Positions 27,890 through 36,200 of a stretch of 64,000 nucleotides of DNA are shown one piece after another. The notes under the pieces are model-generated. The model was not told where the DNA came from, ran no database searches, and saw nothing but the letters and a program-made list of their open reading frames with translations. The DNA is from Deltaproteobacteria bacterium (lineage in GTDB: Bacteria; Myxococcota; Kuafuiibacteriia; Kuafuiibacteriales; Kuafuiibacteriaceae): assembly GCA_020632995.1 (NCBI GenBank), contig JACKEN010000002.1:62001-126000 (forward strand). The letters run 5' to 3'. Every line of letters starts with the position of its first letter. The first letter of the stretch is position 1. A program made the position numbers and the translations under genes.

Positions 27890-28690
27890 ATGAGACAAGA
27901 CGAGCTGAGCGAGGCTCTGGTGGTGGCCCGCGCCATCGCCGAGGAGGCCGCGGCCCTGATCCTGGGCGGCTTCCGATCCGGCACCGAGGTCCGCAAGAAG
28001 GGCCGCATCGACCTGGTCACCGACTACGACCTCAAGAGCGAGGCCCTCATTCGGCAGCGCCTGGGCGCCGCGTTCCCGCATCACGCGATCGTGGGCGAGG
28101 AGGGCGAGGCCACCGGCTCGGGTGAGCTCGTCTGGTTCGTGGACCCCCTGGATGGGACCACCAACTTCGCCCACGGCCACCCGTTCTTCTGCGTCTCCAT
28201 CGGGCTGTGTCGCGGGCCCCAGCCCCTCCTCGGGGTGGTGGCGGCGCCCGCGATCGGGGTGACCTGGAGCGGCGCGCAGGGGCAAGGTGTCCTGCGCAAC
28301 CAGGAGGCCTGCCACGTCTCGGCGCAGGCCGACCTGCTCGACGCGCTCGCCGCCACCGGCTTCGGCTACGACCAGGCCACCGACGACGACAACGTGCGGG
28401 AGACCCGGGCCGCCTTGAAGCGCACCCACGGCATCCGCCGCTGCGGCTCGGCCGCGATGGATCTGGCCATGGTGGCGGACGGCACCTACGACTTCTACTG
28501 GGAGCAGCGCCTCAACCCGTGGGACCTCGCCGCGGGCGCGTGTCTGGTGGAGGCGGCGGGGGGGCGGATCTCCGGCTACGAGGGCCAGCCCGCCGATCCG
28601 CGGAGCGGCCGCCTGGTGGCCTCGAACGGCCACCTCCACGACGAAGTGGTCGCCTTGCTCGCCGAGGCCCGCCGCGACCTCACCCCTTGA
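27890..28690 (+). CDS. suhB: Inositol monophosphatase family phosphatase
   Basis: The 266-residue product has the family's metal-binding motifs: GEEGEATG (Glu about 67), WFVDPLDGTTNF (about 85-96) and WDLAAGACLVEAAGG (about 205). It would be an Mg-dependent, Li-sensitive phosphatase of inositol-1-phosphate or related sugar phosphates; E. coli SuhB also acts in rRNA antitermination. TACAAG lies 7 bases before the ATG and no clear Shine-Dalgarno is present. Confidence 0.92.
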   Translation: MRQDELSEALVVARAIAEEAAALILGGFRSGTEVRKKGRIDLVTDYDLKSEALIRQRLGAAFPHHAIVGEEGEATGSGELVWFVDPLDGTTNFAHGHPFFCVSIGLCRGPQPLLGVVAAPAIGVTWSGAQGQGVLRNQEACHVSAQADLLDALAATGFGYDQATDDDNVRETRAALKRTHGIRRCGSAAMDLAMVADGTYDFYWEQRLNPWDLAAGACLVEAAGGRISGYEGQPADPRSGRLVASNGHLHDEVVALLAEARRDLTP

Positions 28691-28698
28691 CCGGCCAC

Positions 28699-28726
28699 CC
28701 CGGCCCCCCGCCATGATGGGGCCGGG
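28699..28726 (+). repeat. 9-bp inverted repeat ending at the hydrolase start codon
   Basis: CCCGGCCCC (28699-28707) and GGGGCCGGG (28718-28726) pair perfectly around a 10-base loop; the right arm abuts the ATG at 28727. There is no following T-run, so a classic terminator is doubtful. It may block the ribosome-binding region or be chance in a G+C-rich spacer. Confidence 0.4.
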
Positions 28727-29641
28727 ATGCTTCAGGTCGCGAACCACCTGGCTCGGCAGCGCTTGTGGGCGCGGGGTTTCCGCAGCCGCTATGTCGCCAC
28801 GTCGGTGGGGAAGGTGCACGTCCTGGAGGCCGCCGGGCAAGGCAGCCTGCCTCCGGTGGTGTTCTTGCACGGCCTGAGCGCCGCCGCCCACTACTTCGGG
28901 CGCCTCCTCACCAGCACCGCTCCCCACGTGCAGCGGGTGTGGGCCCCCGACCTGCCCGGGCACGGCTTCAGCGAGCTCCCGCGCCACGTCCCGCCGGTGC
29001 TCGCGATGCAGGAGGCCTTGCTCGAGACCCTGGACGCCCTGCTGGAGCGCCCGGCGGTGCTCTTCGGCAGCTCCATGGGGGGCTTCGCGGCGGTGCGCTA
29101 CGCGGCGGCGCGGCCCGAGCGGGTGCGGGGGCTGGTCCTCAGCTCGCCCGGCGGAGCGGCCATGGACCCGGAGGCGCTCGATCGTTTCCTGCGGGGCTTT
29201 CGCCTGGAGAGCCACCGCGAGGCCCTCGGCTTCGTTGACCGCTTCATGGCCCACCGGACCTGGAAGCGCCCCTTCCTCGCCTGGGGGGTGCGGCGGAGCA
29301 TGGCACACCCGAGCGTGTCTGCCCTCCTCCAGGACATGCGAACCGACGCGCTGCTGAAGCCCGAGCAGCTCCAGGGCCTCGGGATGCCGGTGCTCCTGCT
29401 GTGGGGCCAGGCGGAGCGGGTGCTCCCCGACGAGGCCTACCAGTTCTTCCGCCGGAACCTGCCGGCTCACGCGGAGGTCGAGCGGCCGCCCCACTACGGG
29501 CACGCGCCGTACCTCGAGCACCCGCGCTGCGTGGGGAACAAGCTCCTCGGGTTCCTGCGGCGCCTCGAGCCCGATATCGCGCCCGAGGCGCCCCGCCGGA
29601 GGAGGCGCGACCGGGTGTTCTCGTTCGTCACCCGCGGCTGA
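28727..29641 (+). CDS. Alpha/beta hydrolase
   Basis: The 304-residue alpha/beta-hydrolase fold has an oxyanion HGLSAAAHYF segment, PDLPGHGFS, a nucleophile elbow GSSMGG (Ser about 113), an acid region LLLWGQAERVLPDEA and the catalytic His in HYGHAPYLEHP. Substrate is unknown; the family includes esterases, C-C hydrolases and haloalkane dehalogenases. The protein has a 35-residue N-terminal extension without a signal sequence. Its end overlaps the convergent gene at 29628 by 14 bases. Confidence 0.88.
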   Translation: MLQVANHLARQRLWARGFRSRYVATSVGKVHVLEAAGQGSLPPVVFLHGLSAAAHYFGRLLTSTAPHVQRVWAPDLPGHGFSELPRHVPPVLAMQEALLETLDALLERPAVLFGSSMGGFAAVRYAAARPERVRGLVLSSPGGAAMDPEALDRFLRGFRLESHREALGFVDRFMAHRTWKRPFLAWGVRRSMAHPSVSALLQDMRTDALLKPEQLQGLGMPVLLLWGQAERVLPDEAYQFFRRNLPAHAEVERPPHYGHAPYLEHPRCVGNKLLGFLRRLEPDIAPEAPRRRRRDRVFSFVTRG

Positions 29642-30158
29642 CGCTGTTTCGCAGGTGCTCTTGCAGGCGCTGGGTGAACTCGGCCTCCTCCTCGGGGGTG
29701 CAGGGGACCTCGAGGCTGTCCACCGGGTCCGGGAGGCGTAGGGCGATGCGACCCACCGAGTGGGGGCGCATCGCGAGCAGGAGCAGGCCGTCGGGGCGCT
29801 GCAGGGCGTCTTGCAGCGCGTCCCAGTGGCCTTCGCCCGAGCCCTCGAGCTTCGCGCAGGGGAGGATGGTGAGGGCGGGGCGCCTCTGGGCGAGCTCGGC
29901 CCGCATCCACGCGAAGCTGCCTTGCTCGAAGGCGTAGCCGCAGAGCTGGGGCTCGAATGAGGGGCGGGCCAGGGGCAGGGTGCGGCCCGAGGCCAGATCC
30001 ACGAGGTCGTAGCCCACCACCTCTCCCTTGGCCTTGAGTGAGGGCTGCACGCAGCCGCCGAGGTCCACGCCCTGGGCCCGAAGGGCTGCGAGCAGGCGCT
30101 CGAGCACCTCGTCCCGCCCCGCGCGCCGCTCTCCGATCAAGGCCACCCAGTCCGCCAT
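29628..30158 (-). CDS. THEP1/DUF2478-like nucleotide-binding protein with degenerate P-loop
   Basis: The 176-residue product resembles NTPase-1 (THEP1) and DUF2478 proteins in outline: VALIGERRAGRDEVLERLL at the P-loop position, GGCVQPS, VGYDLVDLASGR and a late helical segment. The expected GxxGxGK-T/S is replaced by GERRAGRDE, with no Lys, so ATP hydrolysis is doubtful. The start ATG 30158 gives MADWVALIG and sits 8 bases after TACTCT. The function is not known, and my family assignment rests on motif layout only. Confidence 0.6.
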   Translation of the reverse strand: MADWVALIGERRAGRDEVLERLLAALRAQGVDLGGCVQPSLKAKGEVVGYDLVDLASGRTLPLARPSFEPQLCGYAFEQGSFAWMRAELAQRRPALTILPCAKLEGSGEGHWDALQDALQRPDGLLLLAMRPHSVGRIALRLPDPVDSLEVPCTPEEEAEFTQRLQEHLRNSVSRG

Positions 30159-30166
30159 ACGGGCGC

Positions 30167-30172
30167 AGAGTA
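30167..30172 (-). promoter_or_regulatory. Putative -10 hexamer TACTCT, leaderless-type
   Basis: On the minus strand TACTCT ends 8 bases before the ATG at 30158. Confidence 0.4.
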
Positions 30173-30298
30173 GCAGGCCAGGCGCGGACGCGCGCCTGCG
30201 CTCCGAGGAGCGCCTTGTCGTGGGACGTTCGCCGAAGCGGGCGCTGCGCCATCCGCGCAAGACAAGGGCTGGCGTCCGTGCTCCCATGCCGCGCGCAC

Positions 30299-32488
30299 AT
30301 GGCCGAGCAGTGGATCACCGTGGAGCTGCGCCTGGGCGCCGACCTCGGCCCCGAGGACCCCACCGAGGACGTCCTCTCCGCCCTCTTGCCGGAGCTGGGG
30401 GCCCACGGTCTGGAGTTCCGAGAGGATGAGGGTAGCGGTCCTGCCGTCGTGGCCTCCTTCCGGAAGGACGCGACACCCGAGGCGTTGGCGGACGAAGTTC
30501 GGGCGGCCTGCGCGGAGCTACCGGGTGTCCGCGAGATCGCGGCTCGGGCTCTCACCGAGGCGGAGTGGGCGCCGATCTGGCAAGCCAACTTCCAGCCCCT
30601 GGTCTTCGGTGACGTGGCGGTGATCCCTCCTTGGGCAGAGGCGCCCTCGGGCGTCGCTCACGTGTTGAGCATCGACCCGTCGCTGGCCTTCGGCACCGGC
30701 CAGCACCCCACCACCGCCCTGTGCTTGCGCGCCCTGACCAGCCAGCGGGTCCGGGGCCGCGTGCTCGACGTGGGGGTGGGCTCGGGCGTCCTGGCCCTGG
30801 CTGCGCTCATGCGCGGCGCGACCGACGCGGTGGGCGTGGATATCGACCCCGCCGCCCGGCAGGCTGCCTTGCAGACTGCGGTGGCCAACGGGCTCGCGGA
30901 GCGCCTGTCGGTGCCCGAGCACGGGGTGGAGGCGGTGAAGGGGCGCTTCGAGTGGGTGCTGGCCAACCTGCGGGCCGCGCCCCTGTTGGCCCTGGCGGAT
31001 GTGCTCGCGCAGCGGGTGGGGCCGGGCGGGCGACTGCTCCTGTCGGGGATGCTGGCGGCGGAGGCGGACGACGTCCGCGCGGCCTACGTGGGCAGGGGTC
31101 TGAGGCTGGTGCGCGAGGAGGCCGAGGACGGCTGGGTGATGATGCAGCTGGAGCTGCCTCATGCCCCCAAGGTGTCTCCGCCCCCGCCTGGCGCCGAGGC
31201 GCTCTTCGTGGCCTGCGCCCCCGGCCTGGAGCCGCACCTCTCGGCGGAGATCGAGGGCCTGCTGGGACGAACGGGGGTGGTGACCCCGGGCGGAGTCGAG
31301 CTGCACGGCGACCTGCGAGACATCTACGCCCTGAACCTCCACCTGGGGCTGGCCACCGCGGTCCGGGTGCGGCTGGCCCAGGTCGAGGCCCGCCACTTCG
31401 CGGCGCTGCGGCGGGGCCTCGACAAGGTTGAGTGGGGGCGCTGGCTGCGGCCGGGCGCCGCGCTGGCGGTGCGGGCCACCAGCCACCACAGCAAGCTCTT
31501 CCACACCGGCGCGCTGACCCAGCGGGTCCGCGAGGCGGTGCAGGACGCCTTGCAGGCGGAGGCGCCGGAGCCGGCGGAGGGGGCCGACGCGCCGGAATTT
31601 AACGGAGCCCCCTTCGGGGCCTCCTATAGCCCTCGCTGCGAATCGGCCCGGCACGCCGGGCCGCTCTCGCTCATGGAATTCGCAAGCAGAGCGCGCAGCC
31701 GGGCGCAGCCCGGCGCAGAGGGGTGGGACGGCTCCGCCGGCCCGGGACCCCAGGAGCTGGTGGTGCGGATGAGCGAGGACGTGTGCACGGTGTCCCTGGA
31801 CGCCTCGGGCGCGCCGCTCCACCGCCGCGGCTACCGGCTGGCCTCGGGCAAGGCCCCCCTCCGCGAGGATCTCGCCCGGGCCGCCGTGCTCCTGAGTGGG
31901 TGGCGACCCGGCCAGGTGTTCGCGGACCCCTTCTGCGGCGCGGGCACCCTCGGCATCGAGGCCGCCCGCTGGGCCCGAGGCATCCCCCCAGGCTGGGATC
32001 GCAGGTTTGCCTGCGAGGCCTGGCCCCAGCTCGACCCGCGGGTGGTGGCCGAGGTGCGGGCGGCGGCGGAGGCGGCGATGCGCCCGGGTGCCGGGGCGCC
32101 CATCCATCTCAGCGACCGTGACCCCGGCGCGGTGACCGCCACCCGTGAGAACGCGGCCCGGGCCGGCGTGCAGGATGACCTGCAGGTCGACCACGCCCCC
32201 CTGAGCGCCGCGCCCTTCCTGAGCGCCGGGCACGCCGACGGGGTGTGGGTGAGCAATCCGCCCCACGGCGGCCGGGTGGGTAGGCAGGACACCCTGCGCA
32301 ACCTCCACCAGAGCATCGGGCAGCGCCTCGAGGCCCTGGGCCCCGGCTGGTCGCTCACCCTGGTGGTCCGCGACCGCCGCCTCGCCCACGCCACCGGGGC
32401 GAAGATGAAGGCGGCGCTGATGACCAGCCACGGGGGGAGCAAGATCTGGGTGATGGGCTCAGCGGAGCTCGACGCCGAGCAGGAGTGA
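30299..32488 (+). CDS. Fusion of PrmA-like and RlmL-like methyltransferases
   Basis: The 729-residue product carries two enzymes. Residues 1 to about 290 match ribosomal protein L11 methyltransferase (PrmA): a small N-terminal domain, FGTGQHPTTALCL, VGSGVLALAALMRGA and VGVDIDP. Residues about 300-729 are an RlmL-like 23S rRNA guanine methyltransferase: THUMP region, RRGYRLASGKAPLREDLA, DPFCGAGTLGIEAARWA and catalytic NPPHGGRVG. A segment of about 52 residues (about 430-484), encoded by DNA that contains hairpins and a 70-bp dispersed repeat, interrupts the THUMP region in frame. Both activities act on ribosome components. The start is ATG at 30299; the ORF is open further upstream, but the PrmA domain begins here. 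Confidence 0.85.
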   Translation: MAEQWITVELRLGADLGPEDPTEDVLSALLPELGAHGLEFREDEGSGPAVVASFRKDATPEALADEVRAACAELPGVREIAARALTEAEWAPIWQANFQPLVFGDVAVIPPWAEAPSGVAHVLSIDPSLAFGTGQHPTTALCLRALTSQRVRGRVLDVGVGSGVLALAALMRGATDAVGVDIDPAARQAALQTAVANGLAERLSVPEHGVEAVKGRFEWVLANLRAAPLLALADVLAQRVGPGGRLLLSGMLAAEADDVRAAYVGRGLRLVREEAEDGWVMMQLELPHAPKVSPPPPGAEALFVACAPGLEPHLSAEIEGLLGRTGVVTPGGVELHGDLRDIYALNLHLGLATAVRVRLAQVEARHFAALRRGLDKVEWGRWLRPGAALAVRATSHHSKLFHTGALTQRVREAVQDALQAEAPEPAEGADAPEFNGAPFGASYSPRCESARHAGPLSLMEFASRARSRAQPGAEGWDGSAGPGPQELVVRMSEDVCTVSLDASGAPLHRRGYRLASGKAPLREDLARAAVLLSGWRPGQVFADPFCGAGTLGIEAARWARGIPPGWDRRFACEAWPQLDPRVVAEVRAAAEAAMRPGAGAPIHLSDRDPGAVTATRENAARAGVQDDLQVDHAPLSAAPFLSAGHADGVWVSNPPHGGRVGRQDTLRNLHQSIGQRLEALGPGWSLTLVVRDRRLAHATGAKMKAALMTSHGGSKIWVMGSAELDAEQE
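31644..31663. repeat. Hairpin CGGCCCGGC-AC-GCCGGGCCG within the PrmA-RlmL gene
   Basis: A perfect 9-bp stem with a 2-base loop, lying about 20 bases before the 70-bp dispersed element. Another partial hairpin (GGAGCCCCC / GGGGCCTCC) sits at about 31605-31625. Together 31595-31750 looks like an inserted hairpin-rich segment. Confidence 0.6.
31681..31750 (+). repeat. 70-bp dispersed hairpin element, copy 1
   Basis: This 70-bp stretch matches 60836-60905 (reverse orientation) at 66 of 70 positions. Its central hairpin is GCCGGGC-GCA-GCCCGGC (31698-31714). It is translated in frame within the RlmL-like half, but in a different frame from copy 2, so the conservation is at DNA level. Confidence 0.85.
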
Positions 32489-33274
32489 CGGCGTCGCCGC
32501 GTTGGCGTAGGCGTAGGCCACGCCGTCGAGCCCCGCGTGCAGGCCGACCCGCTGCGTCATCCACCATGTCAGGCCGAGGCCGAAGCCGAGGTAGCGCGTC
32601 TGCCCCGAGCCCAGCACCTGGATGGGCTCGATCGCGCCCAAGGCGTGCCAGAGGTTCACGTGGAGCGCGAGGTCCAGGCTCTTCAAGGCGTGCCAGCCCA
32701 GCTGCAGTCCCGCGTAGAGGGCAGGGTGGAGCGCCTCGGCGGAGTGGAAGCGGGCCCCGGCGTGGCCGGTGAGCCAGCCCCAGGTGAAGCCGGTGCCCAC
32801 GTGCACCGCGGCGCCGCCGAGCAGCGTCCCCACCACCGGGTTGATGATCAGCTCGCGCCCGTCCACCACCGCCGTCCCGGTGTCCTCGCTCTTGCTCGGG
32901 CGGCCCCCCGCGTGGAGCTCCCCCGCGACCATCATCGGGCCACGCACGAGCTGGTAGCGCCCGGCCAGCACCAGCCCGCCGATGTAGGGGTCGGTGTTGC
33001 CCGCGTAGCGCGCCACCCCGAACGGCGTCGCGTTCAGCACCAGGGTGAGGTCGTCGGTGACGCCCCACTCGCCGTACAGTCCGAGCTGGTGGTCCTGATA
33101 GGTGCTGGGCAGGGCCGCGGTCTCCCGCCCTTGGATGTAGGCCTGCTTGCCGATGAGGCTGCGGTCCCAGATCTTCGCGTAGCCGGTGCCCTTGGCTCGG
33201 GTCCAGGCGCTGGCCAGCGCGGTGCCCGGGAGCAGGGTCAAGAAGGCGATGCAGGCGAGCTTGCGGAGCAGCAT
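32459..33274 (-). CDS. Outer-membrane beta-barrel protein at the end of the sterol operon
   Basis: The 271-residue product has a signal peptide (1-22, ending TALASA). The mature part alternates hydrophobic and polar residues with aromatic belts and ends in LLLGVELR, consistent with a 12-14-strand outer-membrane barrel. I know no functional family for it. It follows the epoxidase-cyclase gene by 25 bases, the last of five minus-strand genes, so a link to export or placement of the lipid product is possible but inferred. Its end overlaps the convergent PrmA-RlmL gene by 30 bases. Confidence 0.75.
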   Translation of the reverse strand: MLLRKLACIAFLTLLPGTALASAWTRAKGTGYAKIWDRSLIGKQAYIQGRETAALPSTYQDHQLGLYGEWGVTDDLTLVLNATPFGVARYAGNTDPYIGGLVLAGRYQLVRGPMMVAGELHAGGRPSKSEDTGTAVVDGRELIINPVVGTLLGGAAVHVGTGFTWGWLTGHAGARFHSAEALHPALYAGLQLGWHALKSLDLALHVNLWHALGAIEPIQVLGSGQTRYLGFGLGLTWWMTQRVGLHAGLDGVAYAYANAATPSLLLGVELR

Positions 33275-33299
33275 GGGGGCCTCGAGGCCCCGAGCGCCC

Positions 33300-36200
33300 T
33301 CAGCTCGCCGCCGCGGCGCGGCTCGCCTCGAGGAGGACGCCGCGGGCCTGGCGGCGGCTCTCGTAGAGCCCCAGGGTCCACACGGGGAAGTACTGCTTGT
33401 AGAGCACGTAGTCCAGCAAGGCGGTGTGGAAGAAGATCCCCACCGGCTCCTGCTTCGGCCACTCGCCGTTGTCGAGCTGCTGCGCGGCCAGGCTCCGCGC
33501 GCCGCGCTCCAGCGCCGCGAAGTCAGGCTCCTGGGCCTCGAGCAGGCCCGAGAGGGCCCACGCGGTCTGGGTGGCCTGGGCCTCGTCCGCCGGCAGGTAG
33601 CCGCGGTAGGTGAGGCTCTTCTTCTCACCCCAGCCGCCGTCGGCGCGCTGCTTCGACAGCAGCCACTGGCACCCGCGGCGCACCGCGGGATCCTGCGGGG
33701 GCACCCCGCCCGCGATCAGCCCGCGCAGGCCGAACATGGTGCCGTAGATGTAGTTGACGCCCCAGTTGCCCTCCCACGAGCCGTCGGTGCGCTGGAGCGC
33801 GCGGATCCGCGCCACCCCACCTCGCACGGCGGCGTCCACCTCGTGGGCCATCACGTCGGGGCAGTGCTGGCGGAAGCGGGCGAGGGCGGCCACGCAGGAC
33901 GCGGTGCACTCCACGTAGGAGTGCTCGGTCATGCTGTCGCCGAACATCTCGGCCGGGTTCATCCACTCCAGAGGGACGTCAACCCGCCTTGCCTCGTAGC
34001 TCCCGAAGCCACCGTCGGAGTTCTGGCACTGCAGGATGAACTTCACCCCCCGCGCCAGGGCGGCGGTGTCGGCCTGCACCGCGGGGTTCTCCATCCGGGC
34101 CAGGATCGCCTCGGCCGTGCAGTCGCTCACCGGCCAGCCGTGCCAGACCCCGGCGAAGCAATATCCGCCCGCGGGATCCAACCGGTAGTAGTGGGCCTCC
34201 GCCCCGATCCCCTTCTCGATCTGCTGCGAGACGAGGAACTCGTCGCCCTTCTGCAGGCTGGCCTGCTGGCCCACGTGGGGGGCGGCGGCGGCGAGGGCCT
34301 GCAGGGCGAAGGCGGAGTCCCAGCTCGCGCTCCGGGCCCCCGCGATGCGGAGGCCGTCCACGTCGTCCTCCCAGATCCAGCCCTCGAAGTGTTGGAGGGC
34401 CTGCTTCAGATCCTCGTCTTCCGGGTCCGCCAGCCACAGGGTGATGATGTTCAGCAGGCCCGAGACGGGGGAGATGCTGGTGTAGTGGGTGGCCCGCAGC
34501 TCGTAGCGGATGTGGTTCCGCAGCTCCTCGAGGAGCTCGGCCCGGCCGGTCTTGGAGCGCGGGAGCTTCTCCAGGAGCGAGAGGCTCTTGTACATCAGCT
34601 TCAGCGCGCCCGAAGGAGGCGTGAAGATCTCCTCCTCGCGCAATTGGTCCTTCAGCTTCGCGAAGTCCACCTGCTCGTAGCCCCGCGGGTAGAGCTCGGC
34701 CCGCAGGGCCTGGATGACTGCGGTGCTCGGAGCCTGGACCCGCCGCGCATAGACCGACGCCATGCCCAGGTAGATCTGCCGGGTGTGGCAGTAGTAGCGC
34801 GAGGGGTGGAGCGGCGACCACTTCGGCAGGCGCCACACCTCGGGCAGCACCGGGTTCACGCCCTCCCAACCGTAGAGGTTGAGCATCGCGAGCCAGAACT
34901 TGCCCCAGGTGGGGATGCGCTCCACGCCGCCCTCGGCCTCGATGAAGGCGGCAGCCCGGGTGAGCAAGGGGTCTTGCGCCGACACCCCGAGCAGCCGCGC
35001 CGCCACGTACACCAGGGTGGTGACGAAGAGGTACGGATCCGAGCGCTCCGACAGGCCCCAGGTGCCGTCGGGGAGCTGGGTCTTCTCGAACTGGGTGAGG
35101 ATCCGGCGCCGCCGGGTCTCGTCGAGGGGCAGGCCCATCACGTGGCAGGCCATCACGTACTGGGCGGGGAGCATGGCGCACCACACCACCTCGCCCTCCC
35201 ACGAGCCGTCCTCGGCCTGGTGGGCCACCAGGGCTTGGGCGCCGCGGGCCAGGGCCACCGCGGGGTCCAGCGCCTCGGGAGAACGTCGAGCCACGTGCTG
35301 CAGGAACGAAGGGTGCTCCACCACCTCGGCCCGCGACACCGCGGCCTTCAGGGCGGCGCCGTAGCGCTCCTCGGCCGGCGGCGCGGCCCTGGTGGGCTCG
35401 GCCGGGGTGATGTGCAAGGTGCCCTTCATGAGCCAGAGCAGGCGCGCGCCCAGCTCGCGGCTCACCTCTTTGAAGTGCTCGGGGTCCCGGGTGTTGAGCC
35501 CGTGCCGCACCAGGTTGCGGGTGCCGATGCCGAGGGCCGAGACGAAGGAGCGCCCGAAGGCGGCGGGGCTGGTGTCCAGCCCGGCGAGGAAGCCCATGGT
35601 GCGGGTCCGCTCGGCCGGGTTGTTGCGCCACATCTCGTAGATGGCCTCGCGCATCGAGATGGTCTCGTCCGAGGAGTCGGCGAACACCTCGTACAGCGCG
35701 ATGGCCAGCATCTCGGGCACCCGGCTCCGCAAGAGGCGTTGACGCCGGAACTGCTTGAAGCTCTTGGCGTCGGCCAGCTCGACCGCGTCGGCGAACCCGA
35801 TGGTCATCCCCGCCGCGGTGAGGGGGTGGGAGTGACCGGCGGCGTCGCCCACCAGCACCAGGCCCTCGCGGCCGTACTCGCCTCGCGGTCGGATCTGGTT
35901 GGCTGCCCACTGGATCTCGCCTGACTCCAGGGCGCGCCGGAAGGACTGCCGCAGGGCCTTGGGGAACACCGGCGCGAAGCCGTCCCAAAGGGTCGCGGCG
36001 CGGTCGCGGTTCACCGTGGTGGTGAGCGGCACGTCCAGGCACACCCGGATGCGATCGTGCGCGATGCGGTAGGCGAGGGCGGGCCCGGGCCCGCCGAGGA
36101 AGACGTGGCCGTAGCCCTCGAAGGGCATGTCGACGTCGAACAGGAGCAGGCCCGCCATGCGGGAGTAGCTGGTGGTGTTCTTCTCGAGGCCGAGCGCCTG

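Noticed and set aside
25427..29521. A 1364-codon open frame on the minus strand, and other very long frames such as 11710-14610 (+), 33979-36549 (-), 39825-42920 (+) and 43713-46076 (+)
   Set aside because: They lie opposite or within genes with clear family motifs. Their translations are rich in His/Arg/Gly/Leu with no domain, as expected for shadow frames in G+C-rich DNA.
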